Source: Bacteroidia bacterium (GTDB lineage Bacteria > Bacteroidota > Bacteroidia > SpSt-205). From it: a stretch of DNA of 64,000 bases. Positions 45,924 to 54,277 of the stretch are shown piece after piece. The DNA lies in NCBI GenBank assembly GCA_025059535.1, contig JANXCX010000006.1, forward strand, positions 119,072 to 183,071, in the 5' to 3' direction. The stretch's first letter is position 1. Each line of letters opens with the position of its first letter. The notes under the pieces are model-generated. The model ran no database searches and was not told where the DNA came from. It saw only the letters and a list, made by a program, of their open reading frames with translations. The translations under genes and the position numbers were made by a program.

Positions 45924-47093
45924 GTGAGCCTCACCCTTATAGGGGCTATCGTTATAGGGTATGCCTTAGTGCAGGGCCTCTTGACCCTTCTTCTGCGGCG
46001 AACGCCCCTTAGGTTTTCTTCTTCCGAGTCGCCTTCCTCGCTTACCCTGCTTGTAGCAGTCCGAAATGAGGCTTCTTCTCTCCCACCACTTATTGAATCT
46101 CTGGCGGGCCAGAGCCTTCCTCTGCGCGTGGTGTGGGGGGACGATGACTCTACCGATGGGTCATTGGCCATTCTTGAGGCCGCTGTAAAGCGCTACCCCG
46201 AATGGAAAGTGGTAACCCTACCGCCCTTTCAGCCAGGCCTGCTACCGGGCAAGCAGCGCGTTCTGGCTCACTTGGAAAGCTACATTCAAGGCGACTACTT
46301 CCTCCTTTCGGACGGGGACATGGTCTTTCCGCCGCGCTGGGCGGAGGGCCTGTACCACTTTCTCAGAGAAGCGCCTGAGCTAGGGGGGGCCTGCGCACCC
46401 AGTTTGCCTATTGCGTCTGATGCCTGGACGGGCTTTCAGCGGGTGGAGTGGGCCTCGGTACTTACGCAAATAGCGGCGATTCAGCGCCTTACAGCCCCTC
46501 CCACCGCCATAGGGAATAGCCTGATTCTGCGGCGCGCAGCCTGGGCCGCAACGGGCGGTTGGCAGGCTTTACCCCCTACGCTCGTGGAAGACTACGCCAT
46601 GATGAAGGCCCTTCAAAAGCAAGGATGGGGCTTCCGATGGATTTTTCATCCCATGGTAGTGGGAAGTACGCGGGCAGCGCCTACCTTTAAAGCATGGCTA
46701 GCCCAGCGGTATCGCTGGCGCGAAGCCTTAAAGGCCCCGCCGCTCTATGCCGTCCTTTACTGGAGTGCCCAAAGCGCTGCGGCCTGGGCTGCCTTGGGGG
46801 CCTTAGGCGTAGGGATGGGGTGGCTTACCCCCCTTTGGGTACTCTCGGAGGTCCTGCCTATCTGGCGCCTGCGGCAAATTCTGCGCCTTCGGGCCGTTTT
46901 ACGCTACCTACCGCTCCTACTTGTTTATCGCTTCGTGCAGATCCTCTGGATTCCTCTCTTATATGTTCCCCCCCAGCGGATTGACTGGAAAGGCCGCTCC
47001 TATGCGACGGCTTTCCCTTATCTTCGTGGCATGACTCAGGAGCAGCTCAAATCGCTCAAGGCGCGCTTAGGGGCGCTAAGGAGGTTTCTTTGA
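45924..47093 (+). CDS. Family 2 glycosyltransferase without a stop codon of its own
   Basis: 389 aa. N-terminal hydrophobic helix, then the GT-A fold: [42 protein letters not shown], an EDYAMMKAL block (VEDYAMM) and [13 protein letters not shown], then C-terminal membrane helices. Such enzymes build surface glycans or glycolipids. Starts with GTG, 12 nt after obgE. The natural end is near DWKGRSY, about 28 residues before the stop; from there the frame runs without interruption through the prfB start codon and ends on the prfB frameshift TGA at 47091. The last 20 residues are therefore the N-terminus of RF2. Confidence 0.85.
   Translation: MSLTLIGAIVIGYALVQGLLTLLLRRTPLRFSSSESPSSLTLLVAVRNEASSLPPLIESLAGQSLPLRVVWGDDDSTDGSLAILEAAVKRYPEWKVVTLPPFQPGLLPGKQRVLAHLESYIQGDYFLLSDGDMVFPPRWAEGLYHFLREAPELGGACAPSLPIASDAWTGFQRVEWASVLTQIAAIQRLTAPPTAIGNSLILRRAAWAATGGWQALPPTLVEDYAMMKALQKQGWGFRWIFHPMVVGSTRAAPTFKAWLAQRYRWREALKAPPLYAVLYWSAQSAAAWAALGALGVGMGWLTPLWVLSEVLPIWRLRQILRLRAVLRYLPLLLVYRFVQILWIPLLYVPPQRIDWKGRSYATAFPYLRGMTQEQLKSLKARLGALRRFL
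47019..47026 (+). promoter_or_regulatory. Possible -7 element of prfB
   Basis: TATCTTCG ends 4 nt before the prfB ATG at 47031 and lies inside the glycosyltransferase reading frame. It is the same variant and spacing as the dnaN promoter. Confidence 0.5.
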
Positions 47094-48129
47094 CCTGGAT
47101 CGTCGCGAGAAGATTGTAGCGGAACTGGCGGCCCAGGCCCAATCCCCCGATTTTTGGGCGGACCCAGCGGAAGCTCAGCGTCTCCTTAGCCGCCTCAAGG
47201 CTGAGCGGGTCTGGATTGAACGTTACCAGGAAGCAGTGGCCGCCGTAGAACTAGCCGAGATGGCCTTAGAACTCCTGCGGGAAGGTAGCGCCAATGAAGA
47301 AGAAGCCTTACGCGCCTTTACTGAGGCTCAAAAAGCCTTAGAAGAGCTGGAATGGCAGAAGATGCTGGCCGCCCCAGAGGATGCCTACGGCTGCCTTCTG
47401 GAAATCAACGCAGGAGCCGGTGGTACCGAAGCCCAAGATTGGGTCGCCATGCTGGCGCGCATGTACACCCTCTACGCCCAGAAAAAGGGGTGGCCCATAG
47501 CCATCGTAGATGAGCTGGAAGGGGAAGGAGCTGGCTACCGCAATATTACCTTGGAAATTGCTGCACCCTATGCCTACGGTTACCTCAAGGGGGAAAATGG
47601 CGTCCATCGGCTTGTGCGCATCTCCCCCTTTGACGCAAACGCCCGCCGGCACACCTCCTTCGCTGGCGTATCGGTTTATCCCCTCGTAGATGACCGCATT
47701 GAAATCAAGATAGACCCCAATGATCTGGAATGGGAAACCTTTCGGGCAGGGGGGCATGGTGGGCAAAATGTCAATAAGGTAGAGACCGCTGTACGGGTGC
47801 GGCACAAACCCACTGGGATAGTAGTTACTTGCCAGCAGGAGCGCTCCCAGCACCAGAATAAGGAAAAAGCCCTGCAAATCCTCAAAAGTCGCCTTTATCA
47901 GCTTGAGCTTCAGCGGCGGCAGGAAGAGCGCGCCAAATTAGAGGCCCAGAAAAGGCCTATTGAGTGGGGATCTCAGATTCGCAGTTATGTGCTCCACCCT
48001 TACAAGCTAGTGAAGGACCTTCGGACCGGCTATGAAACAAGCGATGCGTCAGGTGTTTTAGATGGCGATATAGAACCTTTCCTGAAAAGCTATCTTCTTC
48101 AGCAGGGTTTGGAGCCCTCTTCGGCCTAA
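47031..48129 (+). CDS. prfB: Peptide chain release factor 2, +1 programmed frameshift
   Basis: The full product is joined from 47031-47090 and 47092-48129: 20 residues in the first frame, then a +1 shift at CTT-TGA-C, giving 365 aa, the length of E. coli RF2. The first part begins [16 protein letters not shown] and the second [13 protein letters not shown], which together match the RF2 N-terminus. The UGA-recognition motif SPF is at about 198 and the catalytic GGQ at about 243. A translation beginning at 47236 would lose 68 residues and is not the true start. RF2 terminates at UGA and UAA, so its level feeds back on its own frameshift. It ends 4 nt into the convergent aldehyde dehydrogenase gene. 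Confidence 0.95.
47079..47093 (+). other. prfB programmed +1 frameshift signal
   Basis: AGGAGG (47079-47084), three bases, then CTT TGA followed by C. This is the known RF2 recoding layout: an internal anti-SD-pairing sequence 3 nt before CUU-UGA-C. The same TGA is the only stop for the upstream glycosyltransferase gene. Confidence 0.95.
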
Positions 48130-49685
48130 AGCTCAAAACGGATGCCCTGAGCTAAGGGCAGATCTGTGCTGTAGTTTATGGTTACGGTCTGGCGGCGCAT
48201 ATAGGCTTTCCAGGCATCGGAGCCCGCTTCTCGGCCGCCGCCGGTTTCTTTTTCCCCTCCAAAGGCGCCCCCAATCTCCGCTCCCGAAGGACCTACATTT
48301 ACATTAGCAATGCCGCAATCCGAGCCGCTCGCACTTAGGAAAAGCTCTGCCTCCCGCAAATTTTCGGTGAAAATGCTAGAGGAGAGTCCCTGAGGTACGC
48401 TATTTTGCAGCGCTATGGCTTCTTCCAGCGTTTCGTAGCGCAGCACGTATAAAATAGGCGCGAAGGTTTCCCGTTGGACAACGGGCCAGTGATTTTCAGC
48501 GCTGACGATGGCAGGCCGCACGTAACAGCCGCTTTCATAGCCAGGGCCCTCCAGGACTTCGCCGCCAAAGAGGATTTTCCCGCCGTGCGCTTGCACTTCG
48601 GCTAGGGCATCCCGCATAGCCTGCACCGCGGCCTTATCTACAAGCGGACCTATGAGGGTATCCGGATCAAGGGGATTACCAATCCGCTGGCAGGCCTGCT
48701 CATACACGCGCACCAGCTGGGCCAAGAAGCTGTCATAAATGGAGTTGTGGAGAATAAGGCGGCGGAGAGTGGTACAACGCTGACCCGAGGTACCCAGCGC
48801 GGCAAAGGCCACCGCACGCAGCGCCAGCTCCCTATTTGCACTGGGCGTAACGATCACGGCATTATTGCCGCCTAGCTCAAGGAGGGTGCGTCCAAGGCGT
48901 TTGGCTACTTGCTGGGCCACGGACCGACCCATGCGAACCGAACCCGTTGCGGAGATAAGCGGAATATGGGTATCGCAAGCCATCTGCTGGCCTATCCGCG
49001 CATCACCTATAACGAGGTTAAACACTCCTTCGGGTACGTCGGTCTCCGCTATCGCCTGACGCAGAAGGGCAAAAATCGCCAGGGCTGAGAGGGGGGCTTT
49101 CTCACTAGGCTTCCACACCGTGGTATTCCCACAGATAGACGCAATAACTACATTCCATCCCCATACCGCTACGGGAAAGTTGAAGGCGGTGATAATCCCT
49201 ACCACGCCCAAGGGATGCCATTGCTCATACAAGCGGTGGCCCGGCCGTTCAGAGGTCATGGTAAGGCCATACAGCTGACGCGAAAGCCCCACCCCAAAAT
49301 AGCACATGTCAATCACCTCCTGCACCTCACCAAGAGCTTCTTGAAAGGTTTTGCCTATTTCGTAGCTGATGACCCGGGCCAACTCGCTCTTATAATGGAG
49401 GAGCTTCTCCGCAAAGACGCGAATAACTTCGGCCCGCTTCGGCGCAGGTACTAAGCGCCACGTAAGAAAGGCGCGCTGTGCCTGCTCTACTACCTGATGG
49501 TAAAGCGCGCTAGAAGCGTGCTGGACCGCTGGGAGCGGCTTCCCATCTACAGGCGAGGTATTGACATAATAGGTGGCTTCCTCTTCGCCTACCAGAAGCT
49601 CGCGCCCGGTTGTGGCGCCGAGATTACGGTCCTCCAGGCCAAAGTACCGCCAGTTAGGCAAGCTTACGGCTACGGCCGCTGGCAT
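48126..49685 (-). CDS. Aldehyde dehydrogenase, ALDH7 (aminoadipate-semialdehyde) type
   Basis: 519 aa from the ATG at 49685, which follows the -7 element. The catalytic Cys is in [14 protein letters not shown] (about residue 300) and the Glu in [12 protein letters not shown]. The blocks [36 protein letters not shown] and [19 protein letters not shown] point to the antiquitin/ALDH7 branch, which oxidises alpha-aminoadipic semialdehyde in lysine breakdown. Other aldehydes are possible. The gene has its own promoter within the end of the flavin reductase gene. Confidence 0.85.
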   Translation of the reverse strand: MPAAVAVSLPNWRYFGLEDRNLGATTGRELLVGEEEATYYVNTSPVDGKPLPAVQHASSALYHQVVEQAQRAFLTWRLVPAPKRAEVIRVFAEKLLHYKSELARVISYEIGKTFQEALGEVQEVIDMCYFGVGLSRQLYGLTMTSERPGHRLYEQWHPLGVVGIITAFNFPVAVWGWNVVIASICGNTTVWKPSEKAPLSALAIFALLRQAIAETDVPEGVFNLVIGDARIGQQMACDTHIPLISATGSVRMGRSVAQQVAKRLGRTLLELGGNNAVIVTPSANRELALRAVAFAALGTSGQRCTTLRRLILHNSIYDSFLAQLVRVYEQACQRIGNPLDPDTLIGPLVDKAAVQAMRDALAEVQAHGGKILFGGEVLEGPGYESGCYVRPAIVSAENHWPVVQRETFAPILYVLRYETLEEAIALQNSVPQGLSSSIFTENLREAELFLSASGSDCGIANVNVGPSGAEIGGAFGGEKETGGGREAGSDAWKAYMRRQTVTINYSTDLPLAQGIRFEL

Positions 49686-49694
49686 AAGTGGCCG

Positions 49695-49702
49695 CAAAGT
49701 TA
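49695..49702 (-). promoter_or_regulatory. -7 element of the ALDH7 gene, overlapping a stop codon
   Basis: TAACTTTG on the minus strand, 9 nt before the ATG at 49685. Its first three bases TAA are the stop codon of the upstream flavin reductase gene. Confidence 0.6.
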
Positions 49703-50569
49703 GGAAAAATCCCCTCCACAGCTTTGAAGGTAGTACTGCCAGGCGCCGAGGGGGTCGTGCGGCAGGAAGGTTTTCAGCTTCTGATGCAAAGCAAGGGGAT
49801 CCTTAGGAGGGAGAAGGTGACGAAGCCGCTCGGCAAAAGGTGGCCGATGGGCTAAAAGATGACCTATTTCCGCCGCTGTAAGGACCGAACTACGCTGAAG
49901 GTCCTCGGGCAATTCCGCCCACGTCAGCACTTCGGCTGGATTGCGAGGCTGCTTCATCCAGAATAAGCTCTGCGGCTCAAGGCGCACATACCAGAACCCC
50001 CCCAGACGTGCAATTACATCCATCCGACGGGGGTCAGGCAGACCCTTCTCATCTAAAATGGACTCGGCCAGGTGCAGCCGTACGATTTCCACTAATATCA
50101 GCTGGCCCGCCCCAGGCGTATCGCCTAAGGAGAGAATTTGCCTTAGGCGGGCTTCCATCTGCACCGGCGTACCCGCCACACGCGGGGGACGCACCACCTC
50201 CGACGGTAGGGTCTCCAGCCCCGCCAACGTCACCTCATCTACCCCATGCGGATATTCACCGGTAGTAATATTCATGCGAGCGGCTAAAGCATACGGCACC
50301 AGATGAATGACACATTCGGGCACCTCCAGAAGGTTGGTATGGGTGTCCTTGCGCTGGCCCGTACGGGCGCTGGTGCTTGGCGAAAAAGCCGCTACCGGCG
50401 GCTTACTGCTAAATACATTGAAGTAGCTAAAGGGCGCTAGGTTACGCCGCCCGCGCCCATCTAGCGTCATAACCCATGCAATAGGGCGCGGGATAACGCT
50501 GCCAATCATATAAGGATGCCATTCCGCCAAGCTAAATGCGTTAGGGTCAATACTCTTGTACCTCATCAT
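49700..50569 (-). CDS. Flavin reductase-like FMN-binding protein
   Basis: 289 aa. The first 200 residues are the FMN-binding split barrel of the DIM6/NTAB group: PYMIGSVIPRPIAWVMTLD, NLAPFSYFNVFSSKPP and MNITTGEYPHGVDE. About 90 C-terminal residues are extra to the usual 200-residue family. The electron acceptor is unknown. The chosen ATG overlaps the stop of the upstream CBS gene as ATGA; a second ATG follows directly. Confidence 0.82.
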   Translation of the reverse strand: MMRYKSIDPNAFSLAEWHPYMIGSVIPRPIAWVMTLDGRGRRNLAPFSYFNVFSSKPPVAAFSPSTSARTGQRKDTHTNLLEVPECVIHLVPYALAARMNITTGEYPHGVDEVTLAGLETLPSEVVRPPRVAGTPVQMEARLRQILSLGDTPGAGQLILVEIVRLHLAESILDEKGLPDPRRMDVIARLGGFWYVRLEPQSLFWMKQPRNPAEVLTWAELPEDLQRSSVLTAAEIGHLLAHRPPFAERLRHLLPPKDPLALHQKLKTFLPHDPLGAWQYYLQSCGGDFS

Positions 50570-51777
50570 AGGCGCGAAAGGCGTAAGGTTAGGATACGCT
50601 GCGACGTGGCGCTTACCACTTCCCAGCGAAAACCATAGGCTTCCCACTTCGTACCCGGATCAGGGATACGCCCGAGGTGCTTCAAGGCCAGCCCGCCTAA
50701 GGTAATCACTTCACGCACCGGCAGGCCCAGCCCGTACTTTTCATTTAGGTAATCTATCTCCAGGCGGGCATCCAGCTCGTACGTATCGGGGGAAAGGGCA
50801 AGTTCTAGTTTGCGCGGCTGCTCATGTTCATCATGTATTTCACCAAATACCTCTTCCACTAGGTCCTCCGTGGTAACGATGCCGGCCATTCCCCCCCGAG
50901 CATCTACCACTACGGCCAGCGTGCGCTTCTCCTTGACTAGCATTTCCAATAGCCGAATAGCCGACATACTCTCTGGAACAAAGCTTACGGGCTGGGTTAC
51001 GGCCTCCAAACTTTTAGGCTCCTCCAGAAGCGAACGCACATGTACATACCCCACGATGTGGTCAATAGTGCCCCTATATACGAGGAGGCGGGAATACTCC
51101 TTTTCAACGAAAAGGCGATGTACCTCTGCAAGCGGCGTATCAATATCCACGGCTACTACTTCGCTGCGCGGTACCATAAGTTCTCGTACGGGCGTTTCGC
51201 TAAGCGCTAGGGTTTTAGCCAGAAGCTTTTGGAAAGCGGGGTCGGTGCGAGCTACGAGGGCGCGCACGCTCTCGCGTGAGAGCGGCTGAGGCACACCACT
51301 ATCGGACAGGCCAAGGAGGGCAAAAAACCGCCGGCTCAGATACTGACCTATCTCCACCACGGGGAAGAGAAGCCCGTATAGCACCGCTGTGAAAGGCACC
51401 ACAGCGGGTAGAAGCGCCATTTGGCCCTGTCGGAAGAGCACCTTGGGTAGGTACTCGCCCGCCACAAGCAGGACCAGTGTGCCTAGCAGCGTCTCTGTAA
51501 CAAAGGTATAGGAAGCCGGCAGCCGAAGCGTGAGAGGACTCAAGAGGACACTCAGCGCTGCCGAAAAGCCTACTAAAGCCAAATTATTGGCTAAAAGAAG
51601 CGTGATAAGAAGGCGAGGATAGCTACGCAAGAAGAAACGGGCTATGCGCCAGCGACGCGGGTAGCGCGTACGCCAGGCTTCCCATTGGAGCGGATTAGCA
51701 CTGATCCAGGCCATTTCACTGCCTGAGGCCCAAGCGCTTAGTACTAAGGCCAGAAGACCTAAAATCACCCAGCTCAC
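50566..51777 (-). CDS. CNNM/CBS-domain membrane protein (GldE/CorC-like)
   Basis: 403 aa from the GTG at 51777, whose GTGA overlaps the LptC-like stop. An earlier ATG would give a 51-residue hydrophilic prefix inside the upstream gene. Three to four helices of the CNNM domain (WASGSEMAWISANPLQ, LLITLLLANNLALVGFSA), then a CBS pair (VRELMVPRSEVVAVDIDTP, AVVVDARGGMAGIVTTEDL) and a CorC_HlyC domain. Relatives include GldE of gliding bacteria and Mg2+/Co2+ transport proteins. Placement after bactofilin and LptC suggests an envelope role. Confidence 0.83.
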   Translation of the reverse strand: MSWVILGLLALVLSAWASGSEMAWISANPLQWEAWRTRYPRRWRIARFFLRSYPRLLITLLLANNLALVGFSAALSVLLSPLTLRLPASYTFVTETLLGTLVLLVAGEYLPKVLFRQGQMALLPAVVPFTAVLYGLLFPVVEIGQYLSRRFFALLGLSDSGVPQPLSRESVRALVARTDPAFQKLLAKTLALSETPVRELMVPRSEVVAVDIDTPLAEVHRLFVEKEYSRLLVYRGTIDHIVGYVHVRSLLEEPKSLEAVTQPVSFVPESMSAIRLLEMLVKEKRTLAVVVDARGGMAGIVTTEDLVEEVFGEIHDEHEQPRKLELALSPDTYELDARLEIDYLNEKYGLGLPVREVITLGGLALKHLGRIPDPGTKWEAYGFRWEVVSATSQRILTLRLSRL

Positions 51778-52331
51778 GGCGCCTGGATTTGTACAAGGCC
51801 TGTAGTCTGACGAAGGTAGTACTGGCGCGTTTGAAGGAAGTATTCCAGGCCCTCGCCGCGTATGAATTCGGTCGGCGTGCGGAGGCGCACCCAGCCGGGT
51901 ACATAAACTAAGCCGCGGTTCTGATGCCATTCTAAGCGATCGGTCTCTAAAAGGAGGCTATCGGCGGTGCGCAGATGCACAAGAGTCTGGGCGATAAAAA
52001 GGTGCTGCGCCGGATAAGCTTCTCCTTGCTGGCAGTGCAGCACGGAGAGAGTATCGCCGCGCGCATTCAGATGAACGAGCCGCACCCCCCCCGCAAGGGC
52101 CCAAAAAGTGGTATCGTTCCGCCAGTGACGGGCTACCCGGCGCGCATAAAGCCAAAGGCTCTCGCCCGCCGTATCTACCCACTGGAGCTTAAAACCGCGC
52201 GCCTCATACAGGGGGATGAGCTGGCGTTGAGCTATCCAATCGGGAGAGGGCGGCCGATCCGACGGCGCCCGACAAGCACTCAAAGAACCCAGACCAACAA
52301 GCAGATATCTAACTTGACGCCTCCCGGGCAT
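51774..52331 (-). CDS. LptC-like lipopolysaccharide export lipoprotein
   Basis: 185 aa. Lipobox LGSLSAC puts the lipidated Cys at residue 20. The beta-jellyroll pattern of LptC is seen: ESLWLYARRV, LSVLHCQQGEAYP and the conserved end TEFIRGEGLEYFLQTRQY with LRQTTG. It should bridge the inner-membrane LptBFG and periplasmic LptA. In many Bacteroidota an LptC-like gene lies next to a CNNM/GldE-type gene, as here. The start is 23 nt inside the bactofilin gene. Confidence 0.72.
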   Translation of the reverse strand: MPGRRQVRYLLVGLGSLSACRAPSDRPPSPDWIAQRQLIPLYEARGFKLQWVDTAGESLWLYARRVARHWRNDTTFWALAGGVRLVHLNARGDTLSVLHCQQGEAYPAQHLFIAQTLVHLRTADSLLLETDRLEWHQNRGLVYVPGWVRLRTPTEFIRGEGLEYFLQTRQYYLRQTTGLVQIQAP

Positions 52332-52986
52332 CCTTCTCAGGTGCCTCGGCTGGGCTAGAAGGCTCGGCCGGCTCCGCGGAGAGCCCCCCCGCTAAATCCG
52401 CTTCTTCCGACACGACCGAAACTATCTCTCTCGGAGCTACCCCAGCGGCCGAGGGCGTCCCATTTACAGCTGAAAGCTGACCTACCTCTAAAGGCGCCGT
52501 CGGCGTCTCGTTTGCGGCCGACTCAGGCACCTCGCGCCCAGCTTCCGCTGGCACGGTTTCGGCCTTTTTCAAAGGGAGCTCGGATAGGGCCAGCGTCTCA
52601 GTAGCTACCTTTACCTCCTCCGCTAGCTCGCCTATCATACAATGAGCTCTCAATTGGGCACCCGAAGCCACTTCCAGATTGCGCGCGTGCAGTTTCCCTC
52701 GCACCTGAGCCGTAGCCGCAATTTCAATTACACTTTGAGCCTGTATCTCACCCTCAAATATCCCAGCCAAAAGCACTTCTTTGGCCGATATTTCGCCTAC
52801 CACATGGGCGGTAGGGGCTATCACTAAACGGCCACTTATTTGGATTTTTCCCTGAAAACGGCCCTCTATACGCAAATTGCCGGGTGAAACAAACGTCCCT
52901 ACTACTTCACTCCCTTCTCCTAGAAGTGACAGGCCTTGCTCCCGAGGGGCGGCCATCACCGCACCGTTTTTTTTCCAGAAGGCCAT
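52309..52986 (-). CDS. Bactofilin (polymer-forming cytoskeletal protein)
   Basis: 225 aa from the ATG at 52986, chosen because a -7 element lies just before it. Residues 15-115 are the bactofilin right-handed beta helix with repeats such as VVGTFVSPGNLRIEGRFQGK, GRLVIAPTAHVVGEISAKEV and ATAQVRGKLHARNLEVASG. The last 90 residues are Ala/Glu/Pro-rich and of low complexity. Bactofilins polymerise under the membrane and guide cell-wall work. First gene of the bactofilin-LptC-GldE-flavin reductase unit. Confidence 0.88.
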   Translation of the reverse strand: MAFWKKNGAVMAAPREQGLSLLGEGSEVVGTFVSPGNLRIEGRFQGKIQISGRLVIAPTAHVVGEISAKEVLLAGIFEGEIQAQSVIEIAATAQVRGKLHARNLEVASGAQLRAHCMIGELAEEVKVATETLALSELPLKKAETVPAEAGREVPESAANETPTAPLEVGQLSAVNGTPSAAGVAPREIVSVVSEEADLAGGLSAEPAEPSSPAEAPEKDAREASS

Positions 52987-52989
52987 GAA

Positions 52990-52997
52990 CAAAGATA
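52990..52997 (-). promoter_or_regulatory. -7 element of the bactofilin operon
   Basis: TATCTTTG on the minus strand ends 3 nt before the ATG at 52986. It sits between the bactofilin gene and the stop of the gene upstream. Confidence 0.7.
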
Positions 52998-53014
52998 CGA
53001 TTCTTCTGGGAAAC

Positions 53015-53548
53015 CTAACTAATTTCCGCAAGAAGCTGCATTTCCCGATGCACCTGCGCTAAGGCTATTTGAAAAGGATCGGGGTTTTGAGCCCGCCATT
53101 TCTCCTTGAATTTTTCCACCCACACTAAGGGCGCGGTTTGGTGAGGCGGATGCTCTACCATCGTGCTTTGAAGGTATTGAAAAAGCGCATTTTTAGCGGT
53201 GCGCAGCGCAATCCAGGTGGCAGGGCCCATATAAATCTGATGGGCCGCGTTATGAAGGTATTCCGCCTGTACTACGCGAAAAATCTGCTCCACTAGATCC
53301 GCCGTGCGCTGAAAGGTATGGGGACCGAGACGGGGAAGAAGGTTATTGGGATCATTTCGCTCCAGAAAGAGAGCGGCGCGCTCAAGAGCCTGCAAGCGTA
53401 GGGGAAGCGTGGTTTGGAGCACCTGCTGATACAGAAGGCGGCGGCGTTCGGCCACCTCGCGCCGCCAGAAAAAGACAAGCACAGCTATAGCCGAGATAAT
53501 CCCACTCAGCGCCACAATCAGCAAGCTGGCCCAGTGGCTCTCCGTCAT
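53015..53548 (-). CDS. Conserved Bacteroidota protein with one membrane helix (DUF7935-like)
   Basis: 177 aa. One N-terminal helix (LLIVALSGIISAIAVLVFFW), a short charged stretch, then a helical cytoplasmic domain with LPLRLQALERAALFLERNDP and HNAAHQIYMGPATW. This pattern is familiar from a widespread uncharacterised Bacteroidota family that I recall as DUF7935; the number could not be checked. The function is unknown. The start overlaps the hydrolase stop by 4 nt. Confidence 0.65.
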   Translation of the reverse strand: MTESHWASLLIVALSGIISAIAVLVFFWRREVAERRRLLYQQVLQTTLPLRLQALERAALFLERNDPNNLLPRLGPHTFQRTADLVEQIFRVVQAEYLHNAAHQIYMGPATWIALRTAKNALFQYLQSTMVEHPPHQTAPLVWVEKFKEKWRAQNPDPFQIALAQVHREMQLLAEIS

Positions 53549-54273
53549 AGGGTGTCAAAAAAATCCAAGGCCGCTAAGCCATACTTTTCCCAGAAGGCAA
53601 AATCATGGCCGCCATTTGGGTCTAAGCGCAGTTCCACACGCGGGCGAAAGCCTAGCGCCTTCAGGCGCTCATAGAGCCTTTGGGAGTGCTGATAGGGCAC
53701 TACTTTATCCTGGACCCCATGAGCGAGGAAGAGGGGTACCTGAATAGAAGCCGCTAGACGAAGGGGATTATCTACCTCTTCCCAACGGGCGCTGTAGCGG
53801 CCATACCAGCCGGTCAGAAGCGGGTCACGCGGATTCAGATGGGGGTCAAAGTCGCCCGAAAGCGCCGCCCCAGCCGCAAAAAGTCGTCCCGTATGAGCCA
53901 AAATCAGCACTACACCCCGACCACCCGTGGAAAGCCCCAGCAGAAAACTACGACCCGGCAGAAGTAACCCCTGCCGCTCTAAGCCAGGAAATACCGTATC
54001 TACCAGCGTGCGTAGGGTGGGATAAGCGCGCCAATCCGCCCGAGTCTCAGGAAAAACCTGAGAAGCATAAATACTCTTACCCATTTCAAGCAGCACTAGC
54101 CGATAGCCGCGCTGCTTAGCCGCTCGGCAGAGCGAGGATTCCTTGCACCAGGCCTGGCGCGAGAAATTCCAACCCGGTAAAAGAACTAAGACTCGCTGCG
54201 GCGCCTCGGCCGGCTCTATAATTTCTACTAGGCAGCTCCCCAGCCAGAGTACCTGACTCACCCCCAGCCCCAC
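53545..54273 (-). CDS. Alpha/beta-hydrolase (esterase/prolyl-oligopeptidase-like)
   Basis: 242 aa from a GTG at 54273; another GTG at 54261 is equally possible, and a longer frame starts at 54345 inside the upstream gene. Motifs: VLVLLPGWNFSRQAW, nucleophile elbow GLSTGGRG, Asp in HGVQDKVVPYQHS and His in NGGHDFAFWEKY. Cytoplasmic by sequence. The substrate is unknown. It overlaps its downstream neighbour by 4 nt and follows the FadN-like gene at once. Confidence 0.75.
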   Translation of the reverse strand: MGLGVSQVLWLGSCLVEIIEPAEAPQRVLVLLPGWNFSRQAWCKESSLCRAAKQRGYRLVLLEMGKSIYASQVFPETRADWRAYPTLRTLVDTVFPGLERQGLLLPGRSFLLGLSTGGRGVVLILAHTGRLFAAGAALSGDFDPHLNPRDPLLTGWYGRYSARWEEVDNPLRLAASIQVPLFLAHGVQDKVVPYQHSQRLYERLKALGFRPRVELRLDPNGGHDFAFWEKYGLAALDFFDTL

Positions 54274-54277
54274 CGGC

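Noticed and set aside
47338..47877. 179-codon antisense frame within prfB
   Set aside because: The sense strand holds the conserved RF2 core including GGQ, so this frame is a shadow.
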